Positions 1 through 10,460 of a DNA stretch of 64,000 nucleotides are shown here, piece by piece. The position numbers and the translations under genes are program-made. The stretch lies in the NCBI GenBank assembly GCA_948567375.1, contig OX419755.1, positions 63,988,944 to 64,052,943 of the forward strand, given 5' to 3'. The DNA comes from Lunularia cruciata. Its lineage: Eukaryota; Streptophyta; Marchantiopsida; Lunulariales; Lunulariaceae. Numbering within the stretch: position 1 is the stretch's first letter; every line of letters begins with the position of its first letter. The notes below the pieces were generated by a model that did not search any database, was not told the origin of the DNA, and saw only the letters and a list, made by a program, of their open reading frames with translations.

Positions 1-3000
1 AGCAACCATTGAACGGTAGTTGGGACATACCTGAGGTAATCTGTTAGGTGAGAAAGACATAGCAGCAAAGCAGCAAACATATGGTGGCAGCGGGTGGGAG
101 GTAGACATAACTGGGTGATTCATCGGTAGGTCACAGATATATTGAGTGTATGAATGTGGTTATAACAGATTATAACCGTTTGTTATAACAGATTTCTATA
201 CCCACGTAAGACTGGATAAGACATGACAGTGTGAAACCAGGTATAAGAAGTAAACCCCTCATAACCATCATTCACACATTACAGAATGAAATACAGAACC
301 CGTTGTAAACAACCCGGTCCCATACCCACGTCTGACTCTTGATGGTAAAGATCACCAAATCTATCAATTACATAGAGAGGCAAGCACGCGAAAGTCTGCA
401 CCCAGGGTTAGCACAACGTTTATCCCATGAGACTGGATAATGTATATCGCATCATGCACTATGAACCCATGGGCCAAAAACACTAAACACTATAGGGAAG
501 CAATCAGACTGTCACAGTAAACCTCCACGTGAGCACTCGATGTCCTACAGGGTGGCAAAATAACTGGTCAATCCCATCACCCCTTGTACCAAGTTTCTGT
601 TCGAAAGCTCATGAGTGCCGAGGCAAACTCGATTGCTTCTCAGAGTGCCGGTGAAAAGGACATGCAACATTTTCCAACTTGTGAAAGGTGAGAATAGCAA
701 AAACGAAAAAGGTAAGAGCTAAGAAAAAGCATCGAGAAGAGAAGAGCCGAGAAATATCAGAAGGGCAGGAGAGAACATGAGAGATAGGAAAGAGGTAAGA
801 GTTGAGGAAAAACATCGACAAGAGAAGAGTCGAGAAATAAGAGAAGAGCAGGAGAGAACATGAGAGATACCGTGCGAGAAATCGTTTAAGCAAGAGAGGC
901 ACGTGGCAAGTGGGTCCCATGCAAGAAAATGCAAGTTCCCTATCATACTGTACATCGTGCTAGGAAGAATTGTATATCATATTGCACTGGGAAGAAGACC
1001 ACAGTATGTGTATTTTGTGTAGTTACAGAAAAGATATACAGTAAAGGGGTGACTCTGTGAGCTATGGGCTAAATATTGGCCAGCTTGGACAGAAGCTCCC
1101 CGCCTGTTTCAAAGAGCAGAGTCTCTCACGTCTCTCTAGATGCTGTAGATACTGAGGCTGGTATAGCCATGCATATTCTTCTCTTTTTGGAATACAGGGC
1201 AAAGTTGTCAACCAGGCGTTAGAATCAGTAATCTTTACCACCCAAAACCTAACCAGGTGCCAGAACCACTAATCCTTAGTAGTTAGAACCAGAAGTGTAA
1301 ATAAGTAAAGCAAGAGGGTAGAGACAAGAATGGAGTCAGCTCTACAGCAGAGAGCAAGTGGATGTAGTGAGAAAGAGGGTGGAGACAAAATCGAGTCTGC
1401 AGAGGAGTGGATGCAATAAGCGAAAGGGTCCAGGCAAGAAGCGATTCATCTGTCGATGTCAAAGCACGTACAATAGACTGCTGGGAACAAGTAGACGTAG
1501 CGAGCAAGAAGGATGGAGACAAGAAGCGAGTTAGCAAACCATTGGGCTATTAGCTAGTGGAAGCAATAAGCAAGTGGGCACAGTCAAGAAACTGTTCAAC
1601 TCTGGATGGAATATGCATATAGATCCATGCAAGCAGCGCTTGACGTAAAGGCAAGTGGAATTAATACACAAGTGGATGCATTCAAGAAACAATGCAGACT
1701 TACCTGTCCTACCGTCTAGTGTAGCAAGCCCCCAGTTTCTTGCGAAATATAGCCGGCGGGTATATTACACAGGCTTATTTGCGTAATGAAATACACACCC
1801 CATTGTAAACAACCCGGTTCCATACCCACTTAAACAGATATATTGGGAATTGAGATAGAAGCGGTTCAAAGAACGAGGAATCATGATCCCATTAAAAGTG
1901 CAACGATATTCAGATGATGTGATATAAATATGATATAAGCAAATCGAAATGAATAGCGACACTGGAAGTGGAGATCAGTGAATCTAACTAAACGAATATA
2001 AGTCAGAGTAAAGACATAATTGAAACATCTCGTGAGCAACAAGTGCAGGGAACTAGTAAACTAGTATACAGTTTAGTACGATAGGCAACCCATGGAGATG
2101 CGATGGAGATGAGACAAGCGAAAAATATAAATACATTGAGAAATAAGAAGTCAAGAAATACAATACATTGGCCACGATTGACCACCTATAAGCAACGCGT
2201 GAACGAAGAAAGTAAGCTACAGTCTGGAGTCGCGCAGGAACCTAGAGATCGAAAGTCAAGTATGAACCATGAAGCAGGCAAACTGCGAGCGACTAATAAT
2301 AGGGAAGGAATTAATTGAGGAGTGGAGGAGTGGAGCGATGTGGAAGCGGAGTGGATGGAGTTTTTCCTAAAACAGATCGAAGCGTAACAGTATACGCAAC
2401 TGGATATTAAGAGACAAGAGCGGAGCGAAAGAGGACTGGATAGAATTATCGCAACATGCGCAATGAACGCACGAGTCCTAGAACGCTAAACAGCTGAAGA
2501 AGCAGAAGGCGGTCATAGTCCTCCCCAAAAGCACGTGTGTATTCATCAGTGCCGAAGTAGCTGAGCGAATGTCAGTACCCCTCCAACCGAGTTTCCGTTT
2601 GAAAGCTCATGAGTGCTAAGGCAAACTCGGTTGCTCCCTCAAGTGCCACTCAAAAGGAGTAAGAAAGTTGAAGAAAGAACCAACTGAAAATTATATGGGG
2701 AAATTAAACAGATATATTAGGACATGAGAGCAGAAGCTACATTACGTGCATATGGAGTGCGGATGGTATGTAAACATGATATGCGCAAATCGAGATGAGA
2801 AATGCAACCCTAAAGGAGGTAAAGAATCTAACAGATTAAATGCAATGTTAAGCACAAACGAAATATCAATATTTCCTGAACAACAGCAGTAGAGAATTGA
2901 TAATCATCTTTTAATCGATCGGGCGCTAAGCAAAGCATGTGGCATAATAGAGAGGACAAGCTGTAATTGAAGACCAACCAGCGAAACTTAACCAATCGAG

Positions 3001-3142
3001 AGAACTGAAATTGGCAGACTGGACAGAAACATGTATAGGAACCATGAAACAGAACAACAAATGTGAGTTGGAGCAAAGTGGGAAGAGAGTGGATGGTCTC
3101 TTCGCTGAGAAGGAGCGATGGGTCAGAGGACTGGATAGAGTA
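1..3142. repeat. Dispersed AG-rich repeat family (family K), no gene
   Basis: No protein-coding gene is convincing here. Reading frames are short and low complexity. The stretch is built of motifs that recur at 8.8-10.4, 60.2-60.9 and 63.1-63.5 kb: a block containing AGCTCATGAGTGC followed by GGCAAACTCG (near 600, 2610, 8930 and in modified form 60490), and ACAGATATATTG (near 130, 1835, 2710, 8945, 9570). I infer an old non-coding dispersed repeat whose class I cannot name. Confidence 0.6.
710..875. repeat. Two-unit tandem repeat, 83-bp period
   Basis: AGGTAAGAG occurs at 710 and again at 793, and the following ~75 bases are nearly the same, ending both times in GGAGAGAACATGAGAGATA. A related segment without the duplication lies at about 60,800-60,900. 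Confidence 0.7.
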
Positions 3143-3631
3143 TGTTAGTTGTGATAATCTCTAGTTTAGTGACTAGACACATGACTAGGCTCGATACATG
3201 ATTAGGATAGATACATGATTAGACTAGATACATGATTAGGCTAGATACATGATTAAGGTGAAGTGAGGTCGCAGCCCTAATTAGGGCTCAGCAAAGCAAC
3301 CTTCTAGAGCTTGCTTGTGTATATATATGAGTGCTCTCTGCTCATGTTAAGGTAAGTTCTCATACAAGGATCATTCCCAGCACCTTGTACCTTGTTTAAG
3401 GTGTGTTCTATGCTGCTTCCCACTGGGGTACCTTTCATGCTGCGTGAGTGCTGCTGCGTACTATCTTTGAAGGCTCTGAGAGAGAGTGAGTTGAATATTG
3501 CTGAGTGCAATCAGGAGTGTCTACTCTGGTGAGACTAGGAAGCTGAGTGCTAGGATGTCTGATACATCAGAAGTCAGAATGACTGAGGATAGACCATCTA
3601 CTTCAAAGACTAGGAAGAAAGGTTCTCATCA
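3143..3631 (+). mobile_element. Solo LTR of the copia family, with TSD
   Basis: This 489-bp copy begins TGTTAGTTGTG and ends TTCTCATCA, like the LTRs of the complete copia element 80 bp downstream. It is flanked by the 5-bp direct repeat GAGTA (3138-3142 and 3632-3636), so it is a recombination-derived solo LTR from an independent insertion. It is longer than the 455-bp LTRs because the short motif TAGATACATGATTAGG is repeated extra times near 3200-3260. Related family K copies near 9520 and 10250 look like the empty target. Confidence 0.95.
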
Positions 3632-3711
3632 GAGTATATCACAGCAAGCGCTATGGAGGCTTGGGTCCTGAGACACTAAACAGCTGAGGGAAGCAGAAGG
3701 CGGACATAGTA

Positions 3712-4166
3712 TGTTAGTTGTGATAATCTCTAGTTTAGTGACTAGATACATGACTAGGCTCGATACATGATTAGACTAGATACATGATTAAGGTGAAGTG
3801 AGGGCGCAGCCTCAATTAGGGCTCTGCAAAGCAACCTGCTAGAGCTTGCTTGTGTATATATATGAGTGCTCTCTGCTCATGTTAAGGTAAGTTCTCATAC
3901 AAGGATCATTCCCAGCACCTTGTACCTTGTTTAAGGTGTGTTCTATGCTGCTTCCCACTGGGGTACCTTTCATGCTGCGTGAGTGCTGCTGTGTACTATC
4001 TTTGAAGGCTCTGAGAGAGAGTGAGTTGAATATTGCTGAGTGCAATCAGGAGTGTCTACTCTGGTGAGACTAGGAAGCTGAGTGCTAGGATGTCTGATAC
4101 ATCAGAAGTCAGAATGACTGAGGATAGACCATCTACTTCAAAGACTAAGAAGAAAGGTTCTCATCA
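3712..4166 (+). repeat. copia 5' LTR
   Basis: It begins TGTTAG and ends CATCA. A TATA-like run TGTATATATATGAG lies near 3850. The gag start codon at 4090 is inside the LTR, so the last 77 bases of the LTR are coding. Confidence 0.93.
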
Positions 4167-7100
4167 GGTTATGGGCCCACAATCACCATTGGGGTTGATA
4201 GGAGAACTCAGAGAACTAGAGAAACTAGGAAACACTAATTACAAAGCCTGGGCTTTGGATGTGAAGTGTATCCTAGACAGTTATGACTGTTTGGACTTGG
4301 CATTAGAAGCTCATGATATAGATGAGCTTGAGTCCAACAAGGAGGAGAGAATCAAGCATTCTACTACTAGGAGGTTTCTGCTAAGGGCTATGCAAGAGCA
4401 AGTCAGAGACCTAGTAGACACTTATGCTTGGAGTCGGGAGATCTGGCTCAAACTCAAGAATTTTTACTCTGTTGAGAGGCTGGAAAGTTCCAGTAGGATC
4501 TGGGATGGGATGTGGAACACTAAACTTGCAGATGGTGAAGACTTTACTTTGCACTTGTCAAAGTTACAGAAGGTCTTCAAGAGTGTCAAGGAGGATGGGG
4601 GTCCCCTTACAGAGAAATATGAGATTAACCATCTCTTGAGGACTCTCCCTCCAAGCTACCAGCCTATCAAAGTAGCTCTAAAAGTTCTACCTGTTGAAGT
4701 TGTCACATGGGATTATGTGATAGACAGATTGCTGGTGTTTAGCAGAGACAGAGAGGAACTAGAGATGAAGTTTAATGATTTGGGAGATTCTGCTCTGTTC
4801 AGTGCTTCTTCTCAGTCAAGGAGAGTGCCAGATAGAAGAGTGAGCAAACCAGAGCAATCCAGAGTGAGTAAATCTGGTAAAGGGGTTAGTAGTGTTGCTA
4901 ACATGATCTGTTATTTCTGTCATGAGAAAGGTCATGTTGCACCTATATGTCCCAAGAGAGGAGAAAGGAGAGAACGAGAGCTGAAGAAGGTAGGAAAGGG
5001 ACCTCAACCAGTAAGAGGTCGAAAATTTCCGAGTTCAGCTTACAACACAGAGGAGTGCAATGAGATAAAAAGCGATGAGGAGGGGTACTCAGCAGAAGAG
5101 CTAGATTGTGGAATGTTGGCAGAATCGCAGTTGTCCACAAACAGTTCTGGATGGTTCTTGGATTCTGGAGCCACCTCTCATATCTGTTACCAGAAGGAGC
5201 TGTTCTCAACTCTTCAACCTCTGAAGGTGCCCAAGAGTGTTCGTTGTGGACCTGGGATTCTAAATCCAGTGTTAGGAACTGGCAAAGTTCCTATTGCCTT
5301 CATGGGAAGATCTTACACAAGTTCTTGTAAGAGCTATTTGGAAGATGTGCTCTATGTTCCAGATTACACCAAGAACTTGATATCAGTACATCGCCTCATG
5401 GAGCATGGAGTGGATGTTCTGTTTGAAAGCAACAGAAATCAATGCACTTTGAAGAAAGGAGAGCTGGTCCTTGGATATGGCACTGCCAGAGGGAGGCTGT
5501 TCAAGTTAATGGAAGCTGATTGTTCTGATTCTGCATTGGTAGCAGAAAACAGAAATGATATCCATCTGTGGCATTTGAGGTTAGGGCACTTGTCAGTGCA
5601 AAACCTATATGCTTTAGAGAAGGTAGTGGATGGGTTGAAACTGGATCCCAAAGGAAAACTCGAGTTCTGCATTGGGTGTGCAGAAGGTAAGGCACACAAG
5701 GCTCCTATCCCCAAGAAATCTTCATCTAGAGCTTCTGGTGTTCTAGATGTCATACATTCTGATGTATGGGGATACATGACTGAGAAGTCATTGAGTGGAG
5801 CAGCCTACTACATTTCCTTTGTGGATGATTACAGTAGAAAGAGCTTTATCTATCTCATGAAAAGCAAGGATGAAGAGCTGCGAAAAATCCAGAAGTTTGT
5901 AGCCATGGCTGAGTTGCAGACTGGGAGAAAAGTCAAGCAATTGAGAACAGATGGAGGCAGGGAATACAGGAATGAGGAATTCCTCTCCTTTCTGTCAGAG
6001 AAAGGAATCCTTCTTGACTGTACAGCCAGAGACAGTCCTGCACAGAATGGAGTTGCAGAAAGGTTAAATAGGACACTGGTGGACAAAGCATTGGCCATGC
6101 TCCAACATGCCAAGCTGGAGAGAAAGTTTTGGGGTGCTGCAATTAGCACTGCAAATTACCTTAGAAATATCAGTGGTACCACAGCATTGCAAGGAAGAAC
6201 TCCTGAAGAATGCTGGAGTGGTAAGAAACCTAATCTTTCAGCTTTGAAGGTTTTTGGATGTCCTGCCTATGTTCATATTCTCAAGGAGCAAAGGAGGAAG
6301 TTCACAAAGAAAGCTGAGAGAATGCTCTTTGTAGGATATGAAGAGGGACTGAAAGGATATCTTCTGTACAATCCTAAGTCTAGACAGATCATCAGAAGTA
6401 GAGATGTACTCTTTGATGAATTGAGGACTTGGAGTGAGAACAGTGATGAGTTGCAGAAGCAAGCTGATCAGTATGATCAGCCTCATCGACCTATCTTCCC
6501 AAGCTGCAGAGTCAGTTTTTCAGATAAATCATCAGAAGAGCAATCTCTACCTGAAGCTGATGGTTCACCAAAGGAGAGTCTGAAGGTGTACACAAGAAGG
6601 CCTAAACAGACGGTGGTATCTGATTCTGATACTACAGAAGAAGACTCCCAGAAGCAGACTGCAGATGCAGAATCTCTGAGTGAGATTCCGGAGATGTCAA
6701 AAGATGACATGAAACTTCTCGGCACAGAGCCAAGAAGATCACAGAGAGATAGAAAAACTATTGACAGACTTGGCTTTCTATCAGAAGAGATGTTAGATGA
6801 ATCTTACATCTGTCATGAAGATTGTGATCCAGACACTTTACAGCAAGCTTTGCTCAGACCAGATTCGAGTCAATGGGAGTTGGCTATAGCAGAAGAGAAG
6901 AAGTCTCTTCAGACTAATGGTACATGGGTACTAGCTGATTTACCACCAGGTAGGAAAGCAATTGGTTGTAAATGGGTTTTCAGACGTGGAGCTGAGAATG
7001 AGATCCTGAAGTACAAGGCAAGACTTGTTGCAAAGGGCTTCAATCAGAAAGCATCAATAGATTATTCAGAAACTTTTGCACCAGTTGCCAGGTATGGATC

Positions 7101-8364
7101 TATTCGCATGCTTCTAGCTCTTGCTGCAGAGAGAGATTGGGAAGTGGAGCAATTAGATGTGAAAACAGCCTTTCTCAATGGAGATTTGAGAGAGTCTATC
7201 TACATGGATGTTCCAGATGGATATACTGAAGGCAAAGGAAAAGTATACTTGCTTAAGAAGGCCTTATATGGTCTTAAGCAAGCTCCTAGAGCCTGGTATG
7301 AGAAACTAGACTCATACTTGAGAGAGCAGGATTTCAAACGAGCAGATTCTGACATGAGTGTGTATACTAGAGATGATGTATACATAGCTGTATATGTAGA
7401 TGATCTACTACTGTTGGGGAACAGTGAATCTATCAAAGGAGTGATAGATTTCTTGTGTTCTGTTTTTGAGATGACTATTCTTGGTCCTGTACAACTCGTT
7501 TTGGGAATCAAAGTGAGCAGAGATAGAGAAGCAGGATGGATCCGAATTAGTCAACCACAGTATGTGAGATCCATACTAGCTAAGTATCAGATGACAGAGG
7601 CGAATCCTGTCTCTACACCTCTTGATCTGGGGTGGAAGCACAGCAGAATCATAGATGGGGAGATGAATCTCTGTGACAAAGTGTTGTATCAGAGTGCTCT
7701 TGGTTCTCTAATGTTTATCATGGTCTGTACAAGACCAGATATCTGCTATGCAGTGGGAGCACTAGCTAGATATACTAGCAACCCTGCACAAGTACATTGG
7801 AAAGGTATAAAGAGAGTATTCAGGTACTTAAAGGGTACTCAAGATGCATTCTTGGAGTACAGAAAGCAAGGAAACATACTTGCTTCTACACTTGAAGCAT
7901 ATACAGATGCTAGTTGGGGAGATGACACAGATAACAGTAGATCAACTAGTGGATATGTTATCATGCTTAGTGGTGGAGCAATTAGTTGGCGTAGTAAACA
8001 GCAAACATCTGTTGCACTGTCTACTACTGAGGCAGAATTTATGGCTGCCTCAAATGCTACTCAAGAAGTCATCTGGAACAGGAGACTTCTTAAGGAGTTG
8101 GGTTTTGAGCAGGAGAGTCCTACTACATTGTACTGTGACAATACAGGAAGTATAGCACTCAGCAAAAATCCTGTACATCACCCAAGGACTAAGCATATTG
8201 AGATTAGAAGAAGATTTGTAGAGGAGAAAGAGAAGGAGAATGTAGTGAAGTTAGTTTACTGTCCTACACAGGAGATGACAGCTGATGTGTTTACAAAAGC
8301 ATTACCTAAAGATAAACACATAAAATGTGCTGTAGAAATGGGAATAGTACTAAACTCTCATTAA
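4090..8364 (+). CDS. copia gag-pol polyprotein, intact
   Basis: Single frame of 1,424 codons from the ATG at 4090 (MSDTSEVRM) to TAA at 8362. The frame is open 19 codons upstream without a better ATG. In order: gag; CCHC zinc knuckle CYFCHEKGHVAPIC (4909-4950); protease WFLDSGATSH with DSG at 5161; pre-integrase HHCC motif (HLWHLRLGH, then CIGC); integrase with the D-D-E residues in HSDVWG, RTDGGREY and GVAERLNR; reverse transcriptase with AVYVDDLLLLG (YVDD at 7393-7404); RNase H with AYTDASWGDD. All catalytic residues I can check are present. It reverse-transcribes and integrates its own RNA in virus-like particles. There is no sign of frameshift between gag and pol. A chromatin-targeting domain is not seen. 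Confidence 0.96.
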   Translation: MSDTSEVRMTEDRPSTSKTKKKGSHQVMGPQSPLGLIGELRELEKLGNTNYKAWALDVKCILDSYDCLDLALEAHDIDELESNKEERIKHSTTRRFLLRAMQEQVRDLVDTYAWSREIWLKLKNFYSVERLESSSRIWDGMWNTKLADGEDFTLHLSKLQKVFKSVKEDGGPLTEKYEINHLLRTLPPSYQPIKVALKVLPVEVVTWDYVIDRLLVFSRDREELEMKFNDLGDSALFSASSQSRRVPDRRVSKPEQSRVSKSGKGVSSVANMICYFCHEKGHVAPICPKRGERRERELKKVGKGPQPVRGRKFPSSAYNTEECNEIKSDEEGYSAEELDCGMLAESQLSTNSSGWFLDSGATSHICYQKELFSTLQPLKVPKSVRCGPGILNPVLGTGKVPIAFMGRSYTSSCKSYLEDVLYVPDYTKNLISVHRLMEHGVDVLFESNRNQCTLKKGELVLGYGTARGRLFKLMEADCSDSALVAENRNDIHLWHLRLGHLSVQNLYALEKVVDGLKLDPKGKLEFCIGCAEGKAHKAPIPKKSSSRASGVLDVIHSDVWGYMTEKSLSGAAYYISFVDDYSRKSFIYLMKSKDEELRKIQKFVAMAELQTGRKVKQLRTDGGREYRNEEFLSFLSEKGILLDCTARDSPAQNGVAERLNRTLVDKALAMLQHAKLERKFWGAAISTANYLRNISGTTALQGRTPEECWSGKKPNLSALKVFGCPAYVHILKEQRRKFTKKAERMLFVGYEEGLKGYLLYNPKSRQIIRSRDVLFDELRTWSENSDELQKQADQYDQPHRPIFPSCRVSFSDKSSEEQSLPEADGSPKESLKVYTRRPKQTVVSDSDTTEEDSQKQTADAESLSEIPEMSKDDMKLLGTEPRRSQRDRKTIDRLGFLSEEMLDESYICHEDCDPDTLQQALLRPDSSQWELAIAEEKKSLQTNGTWVLADLPPGRKAIGCKWVFRRGAENEILKYKARLVAKGFNQKASIDYSETFAPVARYGSIRMLLALAAERDWEVEQLDVKTAFLNGDLRESIYMDVPDGYTEGKGKVYLLKKALYGLKQAPRAWYEKLDSYLREQDFKRADSDMSVYTRDDVYIAVYVDDLLLLGNSESIKGVIDFLCSVFEMTILGPVQLVLGIKVSRDREAGWIRISQPQYVRSILAKYQMTEANPVSTPLDLGWKHSRIIDGEMNLCDKVLYQSALGSLMFIMVCTRPDICYAVGALARYTSNPAQVHWKGIKRVFRYLKGTQDAFLEYRKQGNILASTLEAYTDASWGDDTDNSRSTSGYVIMLSGGAISWRSKQQTSVALSTTEAEFMAASNATQEVIWNRRLLKELGFEQESPTTLYCDNTGSIALSKNPVHHPRTKHIEIRRRFVEEKEKENVVKLVYCPTQEMTADVFTKALPKDKHIKCAVEMGIVLNSH
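4167..4180 (+). promoter_or_regulatory. copia primer-binding site, half-tRNA type
   Basis: Directly after the LTR the sequence is GGTTATGGGCCCAC. It is complementary to GTGGGCCCATAACC, the anticodon stem-loop of eukaryotic initiator tRNA-Met, not to its 3' acceptor end (that site would read TGGTATCAGAGC, as in G1 and G2 below). Drosophila copia is known to be primed by a 5'-half fragment of the same tRNA. The site is also translated as part of gag. Confidence 0.8.
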
Positions 8365-8371
8365 GTGGGAG
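8363..8371 (+). promoter_or_regulatory. copia polypurine tract
   Basis: AAGTGGGAG sits immediately before the 3' LTR and overlaps the stop codon of gag-pol. It is the expected primer site for plus-strand synthesis. Confidence 0.85.
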
Positions 8372-8826
8372 TGTTAGTTGTGATAATCTCTAGTTTAGTG
8401 ACTAGATACATGACTAGGCTCGATACATGATTAGACTAGATACATGATTAAGGTGAAGTGAGGTCGCAGCCTCAATTAGGGCTCTGCAAAGCAACCTGCT
8501 AGAGCTTGCTTGTGTATATATATGAGTGCTCTCTGCTCATGTTAAGGTAAGTTCTCATACAAGGATCATTCCCAGCACCTTGTACCTTGTTTAAGGTGTG
8601 TTCTATGCTGCTTCCCACTGGGGTACCTTTCATGCTGCGTGAGTGCTGCTGTGTACTATCTTTGAAGGCTCTGAGAGAGAGTGAGTTGAATATTGCTGAG
8701 TGCAATCAGGAGTGTCTACTCTGGTGAGACTAGGAAGCTGAGTGCTAGGATGTCTGATACATCAGAAGTCAGAATGACTGAGGATAGACCATCTACTTCA
8801 AAGACTAGGAAGAAAGGTTCTCATCA
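8372..8826 (+). repeat. copia 3' LTR
   Basis: A 455-bp near-identical copy of the 5' LTR, followed by the TSD TAGTA. It carries the first ~26 gag codons as a by-product of the gag/LTR overlap, running into a stop in flanking DNA at 8888. Confidence 0.95.
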
Positions 8827-8831
8827 TAGTA

Positions 8832-10460
8832 AACCTCCACGAAAGCACATGCGACTTCATCAGTGCCTCACTCAGTGCGGTGGTAGCTGAGCAAGTGTCA
8901 GTACCCCTCATACCCAGTTTCTGCTCGAAAACTCATGAGTGCCAACAGATATATTGGTATACGAGAACAGAAGCCATTCTGGGAACGGGTTATCCAGAAC
9001 TCATGAAGGGTTATCCAGAACTCATGAAGTGCAAATGATCGAAAACCAATATGTACATGGATTACAATGCTAGAGTAGTGTTAAAGCACTAGGGTAGAAT
9101 GCATCGAATGTAACCTGCAGCAAAAGCATAATTGAAACAAATTGAGAATAACTGATGGCCAACAGACTAGTAAAGAACATTAAATCGAGAGCACCAATGC
9201 AAACGATAGCGACGAATAGGAAACCATGATGTAAGAGGCCGCCAGTAAGCAGTGCGTGAACATCGATGAAGAACCTGCGAGTAAGCCGTGCATGAACAAA
9301 TATAAAGAACATGGGCTGGAGTCCGGTAGGAACACTGTAGGCATGAGAGGGCGAAGCAGGAAGCAATCAAAGAGCGAAGGAAGTGAAAATACTATGGAAG
9401 GAATTAGTTGGGGAATGGAGGAGTGGAACAAAACAAGAGGTCTCAGATGATGTGTCTACAGAAATGGGTTGAAGTGTGAAAGGGGAATGATAGCGAAGCG
9501 TAAGAGGACAGGATATGAATAATATCACAACCAGCGCTATGGACGCTGGAGTCTTGAGATGCTAAACAACAGATATATTGGTATATGAGAGCAGAAACCG
9601 TTCTGGGAACGGGTTATCCAGAACTCATGAAGTGCACATATCCGATAAACAACATGTACATGATGCACAATGTTAGAGTAGTATTAAAGCTGTAATGTAA
9701 AATGCATCGAAAGTAACCTGCAGCAAAGGCATAAGTGCAACAAAGTAACAAGCAGCAAAGGCATAAGTGCAAGAAATTGAGAATACCGTACTGTCAATGG
9801 ACAGTAAAGAACGTGAAATCGAGAGCAGCAATGCCACCGTGAGCGTGGGATAGAAAGCTTGATGTAAGAGTTCGCCAGTAAAAAATGAAATCGAGAGCCG
9901 CAATGCAACCGATAGCGAGAGGCATAGGAAACGTGCTGTGTGTTGTAAGAGCCCGCCAGGATGCAGTGCGTGGATGAAGCGAGATGAATAGGAGACTTGC
10001 TGTAAGAGCCCACCAGGATGCAGTGCGTGGATGAAGATGAAGAACGTGGGATGGAGTTGGGGAGGAACACAGTAAACACTAGAGGTCGAGGCAGGAAGCA
10101 GTCAGAGATTGAAGGGAAAAGGACTAGGGAGCGAAATAGTAGGGGAATGGAGGAGTGGAACCAAACAAGAATTCTCAAAGGATGTGGCTGTAGAAACGGG
10201 TCTAAATGTAAGAGTGTAACTAGAGCGAAGCGTAAGAGGACAGGATATATCAAGTATATCACACCCAGCGCTATGGACACTGGAGTCCTGAGACACTAAA
10301 CAACTGAAGGAAGCAGAAGGCGGCCATAGTAAACCTCCACGATAACACCAACGACTTCATCAGTGCCTCACGCAGTGCCGCTAAACAACAGATATATAGG
10401 TAAATGATTAAGTTGTCTTCGTTCATATTCCCAATGGAGTAAAAGTTGACGAGATAACGT
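8832..10460. repeat. Family K repeat, at least two large direct units
   Basis: A unit starting ACAGATATATTGGTAT, followed by CTGGGAACGGGTTATCCAGA, begins at about 8945 and again at about 9569. Both end in an AGCGCTATGGACNCTGGAG block followed by a CTAAACAAC junction; a third partial start is at about 10,388. Unit lengths are about 624 and 820 bp. Frames inside are arginine/lysine-rich or their reverse and do not look like genes. Confidence 0.7.

Larger units (their letters stand above)
3712..8826 (+). mobile_element. Complete Ty1/copia retrotransposon
   Basis: The element has two 455-bp LTRs, an internal gag-pol frame with no stop, a primer-binding site and a polypurine tract. It is flanked by the TSD TAGTA (3707-3711 and 8827-8831). 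The two LTRs differ at about two positions by eye (the G/T in GTGAGGTCGC/GTGAGGGCGC and the A/G in AAGACTAAG/AAGACTAGG), so insertion is recent. A paralogous empty site, GGCCATAGTAAACCTCC, is present at about 10,320. The order protease, integrase, reverse transcriptase, RNase H is diagnostic of copia. By structure it could still be autonomous. Confidence 0.97.

Noticed and set aside
609-955. Two Leu/Phe/Ser-rich minus-strand frames that could pass for membrane proteins
   Set aside because: They are the reverse of an AG-rich tandem repeat and overlap in two frames.
3839-4045. Antisense 68-codon frame present in all three copia LTR copies (also 3304-3510 and 8499-8705)
   Set aside because: The copies are nearly identical DNA, so the shared frame carries no independent evidence; it starts from TTG and resembles nothing known.
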